Assembly: GCA_001598975.1 (NCBI GenBank)
Contig: BBXU01003327.1
Location: 1-11,942, forward strand
DNA from: Parachlorella kessleri
Lineage: Eukaryota > Chlorophyta > Trebouxiophyceae > Chlorellales > Chlorellaceae
DNA: 11,942 nt
Direction: 5' to 3'
Positions 1-8,776 of this stretch are shown here, one piece after another. The notes beneath the pieces were generated by a model. That model had not been told where the DNA came from. It saw only the letters and a program-made list of their open reading frames with translations, and did not search any database. Positions within the stretch are counted from its first letter, which is position 1. Each line of letters begins with the position of its first letter. The position numbers were made by a program, and so were the translations under genes.

Positions 1-1240
1 CCATCCTTACTGGTGTATGCTTAAAGGGTGTGCTGACCTGTCTGGCTCGGCCAACGAATGGACACTTTGACCGCCTCCTGATTGAGCAGGGCGCCGTGGC
101 AAGCAAATATGTAGTCTGTGGTGACACTATTTGGAAAGATCTCAGATAAACAATGGGAGCCGTTAATTTTGTCCTGACGTCATGGTCAATTTCGTGGGTG
201 TATGCCACCTTCCATGTACCATGGGTGTCCTGACTTTGGCTGGGCAGTTATTGCTGGGTTTCTGCACTAAGAAGCTCGTGCTTGGCACCATTGCCATCGT
301 GAGAAGCAGGGATGCAGCATGGGCATATTAAGGGCTGGACTGCATACCATGCCATGTAAGGAGGAACCTCTAAGGACCTGTTGTCATGCCGTGCTAAGCT
401 TGATGTCAAGCACTACTACTGCTTAGGCTAGTAGTCATGCAATGACTAACAGCCACCATGCAGTGCCATCGTATCAATGCTACATCATCCAAGCATCGTT
501 GCAATGCCAATGCAGTCCAACACCACTCCAACGCTGACACTGGGCAGCACTGTATTTACTGTAACGCCTTCCCCATGTTGGACCAACACTGATGCCTGTC
601 CAACGTCTGTCCAACACCCCGTTTACTGATGTATGCCCAGCGTTAGTATTTTCACACTGGGTTGGACAGACGTTGGTGTTGACCCAATCCAAAACAGCAT
701 ATGTCCAATTGCCCTGCAATTTCCGGATGCACTTCAAACCTGCCTCCCCCCTGTTTGCATCGCCTTGCCCCCTCAACAAAAAAAAACACTGTCCCGGTAC
801 AGGCTGTGAAGCTAAAAGCCTGCATGCGCTGCAGGCTTGCCTACGGCTTGCTTGCTTCCATAACAGCCTGACTACCATACGCCGTCTGCTTCCCTGGCAG
901 CACCTTGTGCCGTGCGGTGCATACTGTCTCCGTCCTTGGCCATGGTGGCAGTTCTTAGCACTGAAAATTGAAAGGTGGCAAATTGGTGGCAAGTTTACAA
1001 ATAAGCAACATCCGGGTGCACAATGCTGTGGCTGGAAGTCGTGCAGCCCATCTTCGTTTGTTCTAGTGGGTTGGAGTACTCGAATGTGACATGCTGATCT
1101 GTGACCAGCTCACTCTATGATCTCTCTGTAACTACAAGAAACATGCAATGAGTACAGGCTGTGATATCAGCCATCAATGCTGGAGCGCTTCCTCTCCAGG
1201 CTGGCTGCTGGTCCTTGCATAATTCCTGATGTAGTGTGCA
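1..1240. other. intergenic region, no supported gene
   Basis: I find no exon with recognisable protein similarity here. The open frames present have mixed codon use without the strong third-position G/C preference of the three real genes, and they translate to repeat-like or cysteine/tryptophan-rich sequence. A frame open from base 3 to a TAA at 147-149, with a TGTAA at 355-359, could be the 3' end of a gene to the left, but its codons (aaa, tat, gta, tta) are unlike the neighbouring genes. The stretch at about 515-680 is rich in TCCAAC/GTTGGA words and holds an inverted repeat, listed separately. Confidence 0.5.
600..676. repeat. 16-bp perfect inverted repeat with 45-nt spacer
   Basis: The left arm ccaacgtctgtccaac (600-615) is the exact reverse complement of the right arm gttggacagacgttgg (661-676). 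The spacer is 45 nt. Around it, from about 515 to 690, the words ccaac and gttgg recur on both strands (for example near 518, 527, 573, 580 and 672). This suggests a decayed repeat or foldback element rather than an isolated hairpin. No coding capacity or target-site duplication was identified. Confidence 0.7.
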
Positions 1241-1245
1241 TTACA
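1241..1245 (-). terminator. candidate polyadenylation signal (TGTAA) of the minus-strand gene
   Basis: The plus strand reads ttaca, which is TGTAA on the minus strand, about 490 nt beyond the stop codon at 1731. TGTAA is the usual poly(A) signal of green algal nuclear genes. A second TGTAA on the same strand lies at 999-995. Which one is used cannot be told from sequence, and a five-base word is common by chance. Confidence 0.3.
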
Positions 1246-1630
1246 TTGGCAACATTGCGTTCAGCGCGCCTCTCAAACTACAAAACTGACCCAGGGAGCA
1301 GAGGAAGAAAACGCCCCCCAGCAAACCACACACCACTAAGCAAAAACATTGCCCCACGCCCAATACGCGCCGCTTCCTGCGACGCGGTGACCACACACAG
1401 AGACAGCAACACCTGACACAGTTCATATGTGCATCCATTTTCGTGTAGCCTCAGGGCCAACCCCTGGACCCATGACTATGCCAGCTACCATGCGCCCTCA
1501 TAACCCTCAGAGCCCAGCTCTCCTTGGCCAGCGAGTCACTCTAGCCCTCCCAACAAACCATCCCCAGTCACAACGCACCCTGGGTTCCTCACACTGCCCA
1601 GGCAAGTCAAGCCCTCCCAACCTCCAACCA

Positions 1631-1674
1631 GAGGCGTTCGTTGCCAGCGGCTGTGTACCGAGGCGCTCGTTGCC
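1631..1674. repeat. short direct repeat, 29-bp period
   Basis: gaggcgttcgttgcc at 1631-1645 recurs with one mismatch at 1660-1674. Both copies are followed by a GTGTAC word, after 7 further bases in the first copy and directly in the second. It lies just past the stop codon of the minus-strand gene, probably in its 3' UTR, and looks like a small tandem duplication. Confidence 0.5.
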
Positions 1675-1730
1675 GTGTACACTTCAGCCCGCAGCCAGTG
1701 CCCTCTGCACTACAAGCGGCCGCGCGACTC

Positions 1731-3060
1731 TCACTCGCGCTTGTCTAGCACCGCACCCACCACCGCCAGCCAGCCTGCCACTGAGAGCACGCGGGGCAGG
1801 AAGAGGCCCAGCACGGGGGCGTGGGCAGCGGCTTCCAGGATGAGCACGCCCACGCCCAGCACCACCGCCACGCTGGTGATGGGCAGCTTGGGCAGGCCGC
1901 CCTCGCCGATGGACCACCCGGCGCCGCTGCTGCTGTCGTTGCTGGTGTCGACCACCTTGACTAGCGTGGGGATGACCTGCGCAGGCGGGGCGGGGGGCAA
2001 GGTTGAGCCGGGGCGACGCTGGAGGCAGCTCACAAAAAAGTGGTGGCTAAGCGGTACGGTGACAGGGTTACAAGGTGCAATTGCTGCTGGCTGCTAGCTG
2101 GGTTGGATTTTCTTGTGTCTGGCATCGTCAGCGCAGTCACCCCATATACAGACTTCAGCTTACCAGCCTCCCCGAGCACCTGCATCTGCCCGCCTGTCCT
2201 GTTCCTTCCTCTAGCAAACAATATATTCGTTACCGCTAGCTGTCCTACCTGGCTGAAGGGCACGCGGACCGCAGCACGCACGTCCTGCGCCTTCTCAGCG
2301 TTCAGGATGGTGCCCTTGGGCGCCAGGGTGGCAGGGTCCACGCTGGGCGCGCTGAGCACCAGCGACATCAGGTAGGCCACACCGCAGGCAGCCCCCACCG
2401 GCTCGCTGACTAGGCCCAGCAGCAGGTTGAGCCCGGGGATGCTGTGTGCAATGGCATCGGCTGCCACGGCGCCGGCGATGGGCAGGGCTCCCTGCACCGT
2501 CTGCACCCGCTCGATCTCGGAGTCCTTGTTCTCTGCGGTGACCACAGTCACAGCGGCGGCGGCGGCGCCGGCGGCCGCGCTGCCGACCAGCTCCACCAAC
2601 AGGTTGGCCTGAGCTGCCAGCTGCTGGGCCCTCTGCAGAAGAGAATAGCAACGGCAAATCGGTGAGCAGGTATGAGGGAGCACGGTGCTCCTGGCATGCG
2701 GCGGTAGTAAGGGGATGGGCTCTCAAGGTACCCCACCTGCCGCCCAGCTGGCAAGTGCCAAGGTTGCAACACCTGACACAACTGCAGGTTATTCACAATG
2801 CTAGTATGCACTGCTTGTAGGTTTCACCCTTGGCACAGAGCTTTGCCCCTCTGGCACTCACAGCCTAGGTAACCATGGGCTGCCCCAGTTGCTACTGACT
2901 TGCCCTGCTGCTAGCTACACCCTTGCCGGTAACAAAGCCAGTAGCTCACCTGGCGCTTACAAGGGCCGACGCTGCGCAGGGCTGCCAGGCTCCTATGTGC
3001 TGGCCGAGACGAAGACAGTCGAGCTGCCGGCTGGCTGGTGCTGTAGGTAGTGGCCAACAT
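1731..3060 (-). CDS. conserved plastid-targeted membrane protein, function unknown (3 exons, 246 aa)
   Basis: Exons on the minus strand are 3060-2950, 2632-2249 and 1976-1731 (stop TGA at 1733-1731). The introns begin GTGAGC and GTAGGA and end TCTGCAG and GCGCAG, and both are phase 0. Residues 1-37 are rich in Ser, Ala and Arg with no acidic residue, like a plastid (or mitochondrial) transit peptide. Hydrophobic, probably membrane-spanning stretches lie at about 48-70, 85-131 and 196-241. Between them is a polar loop (about 134-195) with the conserved-looking pieces APKGTILNAEKAQD, AVRVPF and SSGAGW. The C-terminus carries EAAAHAP followed by a Pro-Arg-bounded hydrophobic segment. I do not recognise the family; it feels like a green-lineage thylakoid or envelope protein, which is an impression and not a match. 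The ATG at 3060 is the first in-frame ATG, but other ATGs lie upstream in the leader, so the N-terminus is the weakest part. The gene is transcribed divergently from the alcohol dehydrogenase. Confidence 0.78.
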
Positions 3061-3882
3061 TGCACCTTCTCGTGTCGATGGATCGCTAGTGGATTCGGAT
3101 TGACCCCAGGAGTGTTTAAACTGAACACGGTGCAATAATCTGACATGGACAGGCACGATGAGGTGCTCCCGCCGAAATCTTCTATCCCCATCGCGCCCAA
3201 GTCAAGGCGCGAGGTTGCTTCACGACGTGTGGGGCGCGGAGATAGCAGGCGCAGGGCTCTCAGTGTCATACTTACATAATTTGACAGCCATCTTTATTAG
3301 TTAAACGTGATGGTCTTGGGGTTGCTGCTGGGCATGCTTTCAATGGCCGTCCAAGGGAGGCCCTTAAGGAATCCAAGGATCAAGAGCTCTTACTGAGCAG
3401 TGCGGCTGCCCGACGCAAGGAGAGAGGCGGCACAGTGCTCGCATTGAAGTACACATCGCTGCTAGAACGTGATCAGCGTTGTGGATGCATCATGACATAA
3501 GTGTGGCAGCTAGGGCAGTTTGCGTCCAAGCTCCGGCTAGGATAGGGCGCCCAGTTGCGACCGGTGCGTAATAGATCGATCGCCCCAGGAGTCGCGGCTG
3601 CCCTAGTGGCACGCGGCTAGCAACCCAGCCCCACTCCTGCCGAACCCCTCTTTACCGAGTAGAGTATCAACCTCAGAAGCTGGTGAGGTGGATCGGATGT
3701 GCTGGCGTGGCGGCCAACACTAAAAGGGTGGTGTAGTCAACCCTACCCTGCTGACGTTGCAGCGGCAGTCAGCCCGCTGCCCACAAAAGGGGCCCCTCCG
3801 CGACAATTCTCGCAGCTCTGACGGCATCCCACTCGTTTGCACAAACCCTCTCATATCCGTTGCCCTCTTAGCTGCCAACACC
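3061..3882. promoter_or_regulatory. shared intergenic region between divergent genes (presumed bidirectional promoter)
   Basis: The 822 nt between the start codons of the minus-strand membrane-protein gene and the plus-strand alcohol dehydrogenase gene must contain both leaders and, most simply, both promoters. I see no clear TATA box for either gene. On the minus strand there are upstream ATGs at 3291 and 3269, and a strong donor-like sequence GTAAGTAT starting at 3275, so the leader of that gene may contain an upstream reading frame or an intron. No coding exon was recognised on either strand. Confidence 0.5.
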
Positions 3883-6800
3883 ATGCTTCGCACCGCCCTC
3901 CGTCGCAATGTCGGCACTGTTGCCCTTGCGGCACGTACCCTGCTTGCGGGCGAGGTGGCTGCCGCTGCCAGGCCCGCTGTGGTGTCAGGCTCAAAGATCT
4001 TCGCGTCATTCTACGCAACGGTGAGGTTGGCCAAAGGCAGCGCCCGCTGCATGCCACGACAACTAGATGGTGCACTGCAACCTGCCTATCTTAAGCGTGT
4101 TATTTATTCGATTCCAACCTGACGAATACTGCTATTCAGTGGTTCTCAAGGCTTCCAGTGCGCTTTGCCCTGACTTTGTCTACACCTCGCCCTGCCTTGC
4201 AGGGCCCTGCCGTCCCCAATGCTCAGCACGGTGTGAACTACCACCACGCCCAGGCCGATGGCGGCTATGCCTTCTTCATGCCCCAGGTATGCCTCTTGCC
4301 TGGCACTCCACCCCCCCGGCCTGTCCAAGTCTGTTGGCGGACTTAGCCGTGAAGGGTGGTCCGCTTTGCTGTTACAGTAGTGCCCCGCTGCCAGGCCAGT
4401 ACTTTGCAACACTTGCACGCTGATGCTGTTTGTCGACTGAGCCGCTAACAGCATAAACGAGGTGACCATGGCCATTCAGGTGTCCCTCATCGGCTCCAAC
4501 TCCCTGGCCGCTGCCGGCGAGCGCGTGAAGAAGCTGGGCTTCAAGAAGGCCCTCATCGTCACCGACGAGGTGCGCCCCTGACTGACTGACAGCCACTGAC
4601 TGGCGGCACTGCTGGTCTGACTGTGGCTTGTCGCTCGTGGGCACCTGCTGGCTGGGTGGTTCCTGAGCAATCCCCCAGGTGGGAACAGCTGGTTGAGATA
4701 CATACCCAGGGGGTGCATAAGGCGTGTCAGCTATGCACCTCGGCATCCTGCTTGCTCTTGCTACTGCCAGGTGGAGTGGTTCCCCGCCCCTTCCCTTGCG
4801 GCTGACTGTGCCCCTTCCGCCCCCCTGCCGCAGTTTATGTCCAAGTCTGGCGCCGTCAAGGCCATCACCGACATGCTGGAAGCCCAGGGCGTTGAGTACG
4901 CCCTGTACGACAACGTGGTCCCCAACCCCACCGACAAGGGCGTGGCCGCGGGGCTGGACATTTTGAAGGCGGAGGGCTGCGACTTCATCGTCAGCTTTGG
5001 CGGCGGCAGCAGCCACGACAACGCCAAGGCCATTGGCATTGTGGCCACCAACGGCGGCACCATCCACAACTACGAGGGTGGGTGGGCAGCATGTCTTGTG
5101 GGGAGATGAATGTGGGCGTGCTGTGGTGTCTTTTCAGTGACAGGTGGGCGGCTGGGCCATACTGACTTGAGCTGCTGCTGCCCGGGGGGTCTAGATGCCC
5201 CGCTGTAGACACACCTCCTCGGTTGCAAACACACACGCTGCCCAGGGAACCGCTGGGTCAGTGCCATCTCAGAGCCGGGGGCAGTGTCTTACATGGTCGA
5301 CTCCCTGCTCGTGCTGCAGGCATTGACGTGGCCCCCAAGCCCATGCTGCCCCTGGTGTCTGTGAACACCACGGCGGGCACGGCCTCTGAGATGACTCGCT
5401 TTTGCATCATCACTGACTCATCCCGCCAGGTCAAGATGGCCATCATCGACACGTGGGTACCCCAGAGCCTGCTATTGTTGCTGTACCTGATACACGTGCA
5501 TCCGCTGTTGGCCACAGGGGCGGCGCTTCCGCACTAATGTGTGACGTCCCCCAAGTGGGAAGCTAGCCCTTGCCATATTTTCTTGAATGGCATGCATCAA
5601 ACACACCTAGAGATTGACCTGCCCATTCCCATCCCTTACCTTCATCTCCGGTGCCGCACACTTACGGGCCCATCCGCTCGTTGCAATGGATGTTCCCATA
5701 ATCTATCTCCCTGTGCCCCCTGGTGCAGCAAGTGCACCCCCACCATTGCCGTGGACGACCCCAACCTGATGGTCAAGATGCCCAAGGGCCTGACGGCAGC
5801 CACAGGCATGGACGTGAGTGCTGCCCGCCACCACCGCTGTTGCGCGCACCATCACCACCTGCTTGAGACTGTCTGTCAACTGCACCAGGCTGGGCTGGGC
5901 GCCGCGCTTATCTGCTTGCCACCTGCTGAGATGCATATCAGCATCAGTGGCCCCCGCTCTGGCGCCTGCCGGATGTGCCGCCTGCCCTAGCCCTCACCTC
6001 GTCACAGCCGTGTGTGGAACGCTGGTACGTGCCTTGGAACCAAACACTTGTTCCCTGGCTTGGTGCAGGCCATGACGCACGCGGTGGAGGCGTATGTGTC
6101 TACCATCTCCAACCCCCTCACCGACGCGTCTGCCCTGCACGCTATGCGCCTCATCTCCACCTACCTGCGCCGCGCGGTGGCCAACGGCGGCGACATGCAG
6201 GCCCGCGACATGATGAGCTACGCGCAGTTCCTGGCCGGCATGGCATTCAACTCGGCGTCCCTGGGTGAGTGGGCGGAGCCTTTGGCAGCTGGCGGGGGAC
6301 GCGCTTTGCTTGCATGGCATGGAGGATGGAGGGCTTTGAGTGCTCTTGGCTGGCTGGGCTGGGCTGTGCGCGCTGGAAGCCGGGGTCTGGGTGCATTAGC
6401 CTGCACACTGCCTCCTTGCACAGCCTGTACCTTGGACTACCCACTTCTCAGCCACAAAACAGCCGCTCGCTCGCAAAGCACCCGCCCGACCAGCCTGCCT
6501 CAATCTGTCCTGGTGGCTGGCTGGCTGCAGGGTATGTGCACGCCATGGCGCACCAGCTGGGCGGCTTCTACGACCTGCCCCACGGCGTGTGCAATGCCGT
6601 GCTGCTGCCGGTCGTGCAGGAGTTCAACGCCAAGGTGAGGCGGCCGCTGGGCAGGCACGGCAACAGCTATCCGCGAATTTGGCTGGGCCTGGTTCAGCTC
6701 TTGCTTCTTCTGGCATGACCTCTCTACCTCCTGCACCATGCACACCCGCCCAACAGCCACCCTGACTGGCCGCCCCTACTTGAAAGGAGTCCGAAACGAA

Positions 6801-7516
6801 ATACAGAAAGGTAGCGAGCGATGGCGGGCTAACCTAAGCTAACCTAAGGTCGCGATGGCTTGCCCTGCCTGCCTGCAGCAAGTGCCCCACCTGTACATTG
6901 ACATTGCGGAGGCGTTGGGCCACAAGGGCTTGGCCAGCGCTGAGCATGCTGTGGACGCCGTGCTGGGCTCCATCCGCAAGCTGTCCTCGGACGTCGGCAT
7001 CCCCAAGAACCTCAAGGAGCTGGTGAGACCCTTGTGCCTGCCGTGCTGTGCTGGGCTGGGCCGCTGCCTTGCCGTGCTGCTGGTGTGGGCACGGGTTGCA
7101 GGGCTAGGAGCGGTGGGCGGCTGGATGTTGCCATGCTGTTTTTGATGCAGTGCTTACATTGCCAAGTTCCTGCCAGTGCTGGGTGGGTGTGCCGGGGTGT
7201 TGGCTGCCTGGTATCGCTGGCCGTTCCCCCTGGTGCTCACTCAAGTGGTGCGTGCTGATGTCTGTATGCTGGCCTGTTGGTGCTTCCTGGGAGAGCCGCC
7301 TGCCTCTTGCATGCCTAAGGTGCCGCCCTTTCCTGGCCTGGCGTGCAGGGCGTCAAGCCCGAGGACTTTGATGTCCTGGCCGAGAACTCGCTCAAGGACG
7401 CGTGCGGCTTCACCAACCCCCGCCCCGCCACCCACGCCGACATTGTGGCCATGTTCCGCCAGGCGTACGAGCAGGGCGAGCAGCAGGGCAGCAGCGCCAA
7501 GGAGGCAACCGCCTAG
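3883..7516 (+). CDS. iron-containing (group III) alcohol dehydrogenase, mitochondrial-type presequence, 10 exons, 461 aa
   Basis: Exons: 3883-4020, 4203-4286, 4480-4569, 4834-5077, 5320-5452, 5729-5813, 6069-6264, 6531-6634, 6879-7022, 7349-7516 (TAG stop). All nine introns are GT-AG, 182-326 nt, and the joined frame stays open. Fe-dependent ADHs reduce aldehydes to alcohols, or the reverse, with NAD(P)(H). The nucleotide-binding GGGSSHD is at 160-166. The metal ligands of the family are all present: Asp258 and His262 ([12 protein letters not shown]), His327 and His341, with the conserved active-site His331 between them ([17 protein letters not shown]). [18 protein letters not shown] and [12 protein letters not shown] closely follow remembered Zymomonas AdhB, closer than to FucO. 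Residues 1-46 are Arg/Ala-rich with almost no acid residues, a probable mitochondrial presequence, and a further stretch to about 68 precedes the catalytic domain. A polar tail of about 17 residues ends the protein. The start is the first ATG of the open frame at exon 1. The bacterial relatives suggest a fermentative role such as ethanol formation; the substrate is inferred. Confidence 0.95.
6829..6848 (+). repeat. tandem CTAACCTAAG pair, probable intron branch-point region
   Basis: The ten bases ctaacctaag occur twice head to tail, 30-50 nt before the acceptor at 6877-6878 of intron 8 of the alcohol dehydrogenase. CTAAC fits the branch-point consensus, so the duplication may offer two equivalent branch sites. 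The branch-point role is inferred from position and motif only. Confidence 0.45.
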
Positions 7517-7595
7517 GCAGCGGCGGCGTGTGCTTGTTGTTCTGCATCTTCATTATCTCTGGGCCAGCCTTCTTTCTTGGGCAGGGGTGCAGGGA

Positions 7596-7600
7596 TGTAA
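7596..7600 (+). terminator. candidate early polyadenylation signal (TGTAA) of the alcohol dehydrogenase
   Basis: The first TGTAA after the stop codon, 80 nt downstream, followed by A/T-rich sequence (aatttag). It would give a very short 3' UTR. The paired signals near 8090 are an alternative. Confidence 0.3.
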
Positions 7601-8086
7601 AATTTAGTACGAGCATAGGGGTGACAGTGCACACACGCCGATTGCTCCCCTTGAAGGACTAGTCCTGCCAACTTGCTATCCCTGTGTTGTGTGATCTTCT
7701 TCCTCCTGCTGTGGTGTGCTGCCCGCTTCTGCCATGAACAATTTTGCTTTTTGTGTCGCCGATTTGGCCTTCCGCTATGCCCTGGAGAAGCTGATGCTGC
7801 CCACTCTGCACTTGAATGAGCGAGCCTGATGGCTTGTGCCCTGCCTGGGGTGTCTTGCTGTGAACACTGGAGAAGAATGCTTGAAGTATGGGCTGTTCCT
7901 GCACTGTTCCGTTTGATGGCAAGTCTATGTACCCTTGCTGCTATGCAAAGTGATGGTGTATACACTAAGTAGGGCTGAGTAATGGCATGGGTGTCATTTT
8001 GCGGTGCCTGCTCGCTTGATGCGATGCGGTGAATCGACCACCTATATAGAGTAACTCTGTCGAGCTTGGAATACCCCCCTGTATCT

Positions 8087-8098
8087 TGTAATATGTAA
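8087..8098 (+). terminator. candidate distal polyadenylation signals (two TGTAA words) of the alcohol dehydrogenase
   Basis: Two TGTAA words lie at 8087-8091 and 8094-8098, within 12 bases. They would give a 3' UTR of about 580 nt, a common length in green algal genes. The pairing makes this site somewhat more attractive than the single word at 7596, but only transcript ends can decide. Confidence 0.4.
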
Positions 8099-8776
8099 CT
8101 GAATGGCCTGACCTCACGCAGAAAGCTTGGTGCTCTGGGTTGTTTCAAAGCGCTCAAGAAAGCACCACGGAATCAGAATTCAGGGAGACCTAGGGCATAA
8201 TTGCATGCAGTCGCTATGATCACTGGTAGCAACCATGCAGGCAACTTTTATGCAAGGGCTCCTTGCCTGCAGTTGTCTATTGTCCGCAGCTACGACGTGT
8301 GTGATGAGACCGGTGGTACTATTAGGGTCCTGCTGACCAGCTGCAGGCGTCTGCATAGCTGCACAGCTGATAGATCCCTACTGTAACTCGGATACTGTAG
8401 CATGCACGTTTCTGTTGACAGGCGTGCTGTGGTTGATCACAGACTGCAATGTTGCACAGGCCATTATAAGATTGCTGCGCTGCAGGGTCACAGCCAACCT
8501 GGCAGATAGAGAGAGCCAACCTTACTTCTAGCTTCAAGCGTCCCAGGGTCCGGGTCAGGAGCACATGCCCTGCCTGGAAGATAGCTGGGTATGGTCACGT
8601 CCGCATTTGGCTGACATGCGCCTTCCTCCGCCTGCGCGCAAACAATGCGAAGCAGGCTCAGCAGCTGGCTCTTTTGTAAATCCACGTCACACCACTCCTG
8701 GCGCAGAAATGGCCGACGAACGATCTGCCGGCCAGAAGGAAGAGCTTGCACCGCCGCTTACAGCTGCGCATGACCC

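Larger units (their letters stand above)
7517..8776. other. 3' UTR of the alcohol dehydrogenase and upstream region of the acyl-CoA synthetase
   Basis: No further exon is supported. After the TAG at 7514-7516 the plus strand is T-rich with candidate poly(A) signals at 7596-7600 and 8087-8098. A long minus-strand frame over 7513-8157 has no family resemblance and lies across the 3' UTR. From about 8110 on the sequence is presumed promoter and leader of the synthetase; a TATAAG word occurs at 8465-8470, 307 nt before the start codon, but has no other support. Confidence 0.5.

Noticed and set aside
3..149. Open frame from the left edge to a TAA, possible last exon of a gene to the left
   Set aside because: Open for only 49 codons, A/T-rich codon use unlike the real genes, and no family resemblance; such a frame is expected by chance.
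480..1089. Overlapping long frames on both strands (165-170 codons)
   Set aside because: The translations reflect the ccaac/gttgg repeats and are rich in Cys and Trp; they have no domain resemblance and no biased codon use.
2030..2683. Reading the middle of the minus-strand gene as one uninterrupted 217-residue protein
   Set aside because: The frame runs through good splice sites at both ends (TCTGCAG acceptor, CAG/GTAGGA donor). The flanking exons join in phase and supply a transit peptide and a matching C-terminal membrane region.
1406..2780. 15-base identical word gcaacacctgacaca at 1406-1420 and 2766-2780
   Set aside because: No extended flanking similarity; about the length expected by chance in a compositionally biased window of this size.
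7513..8157. Minus-strand frame of about 214 codons
   Set aside because: It lies across the 3' UTR of the alcohol dehydrogenase and has no recognisable motifs, targeting signal or codon bias.
8465..8470. TATAAG as TATA box of the synthetase gene
   Set aside because: Over 300 nt from the start codon, with no other promoter evidence; a six-base word is too common.
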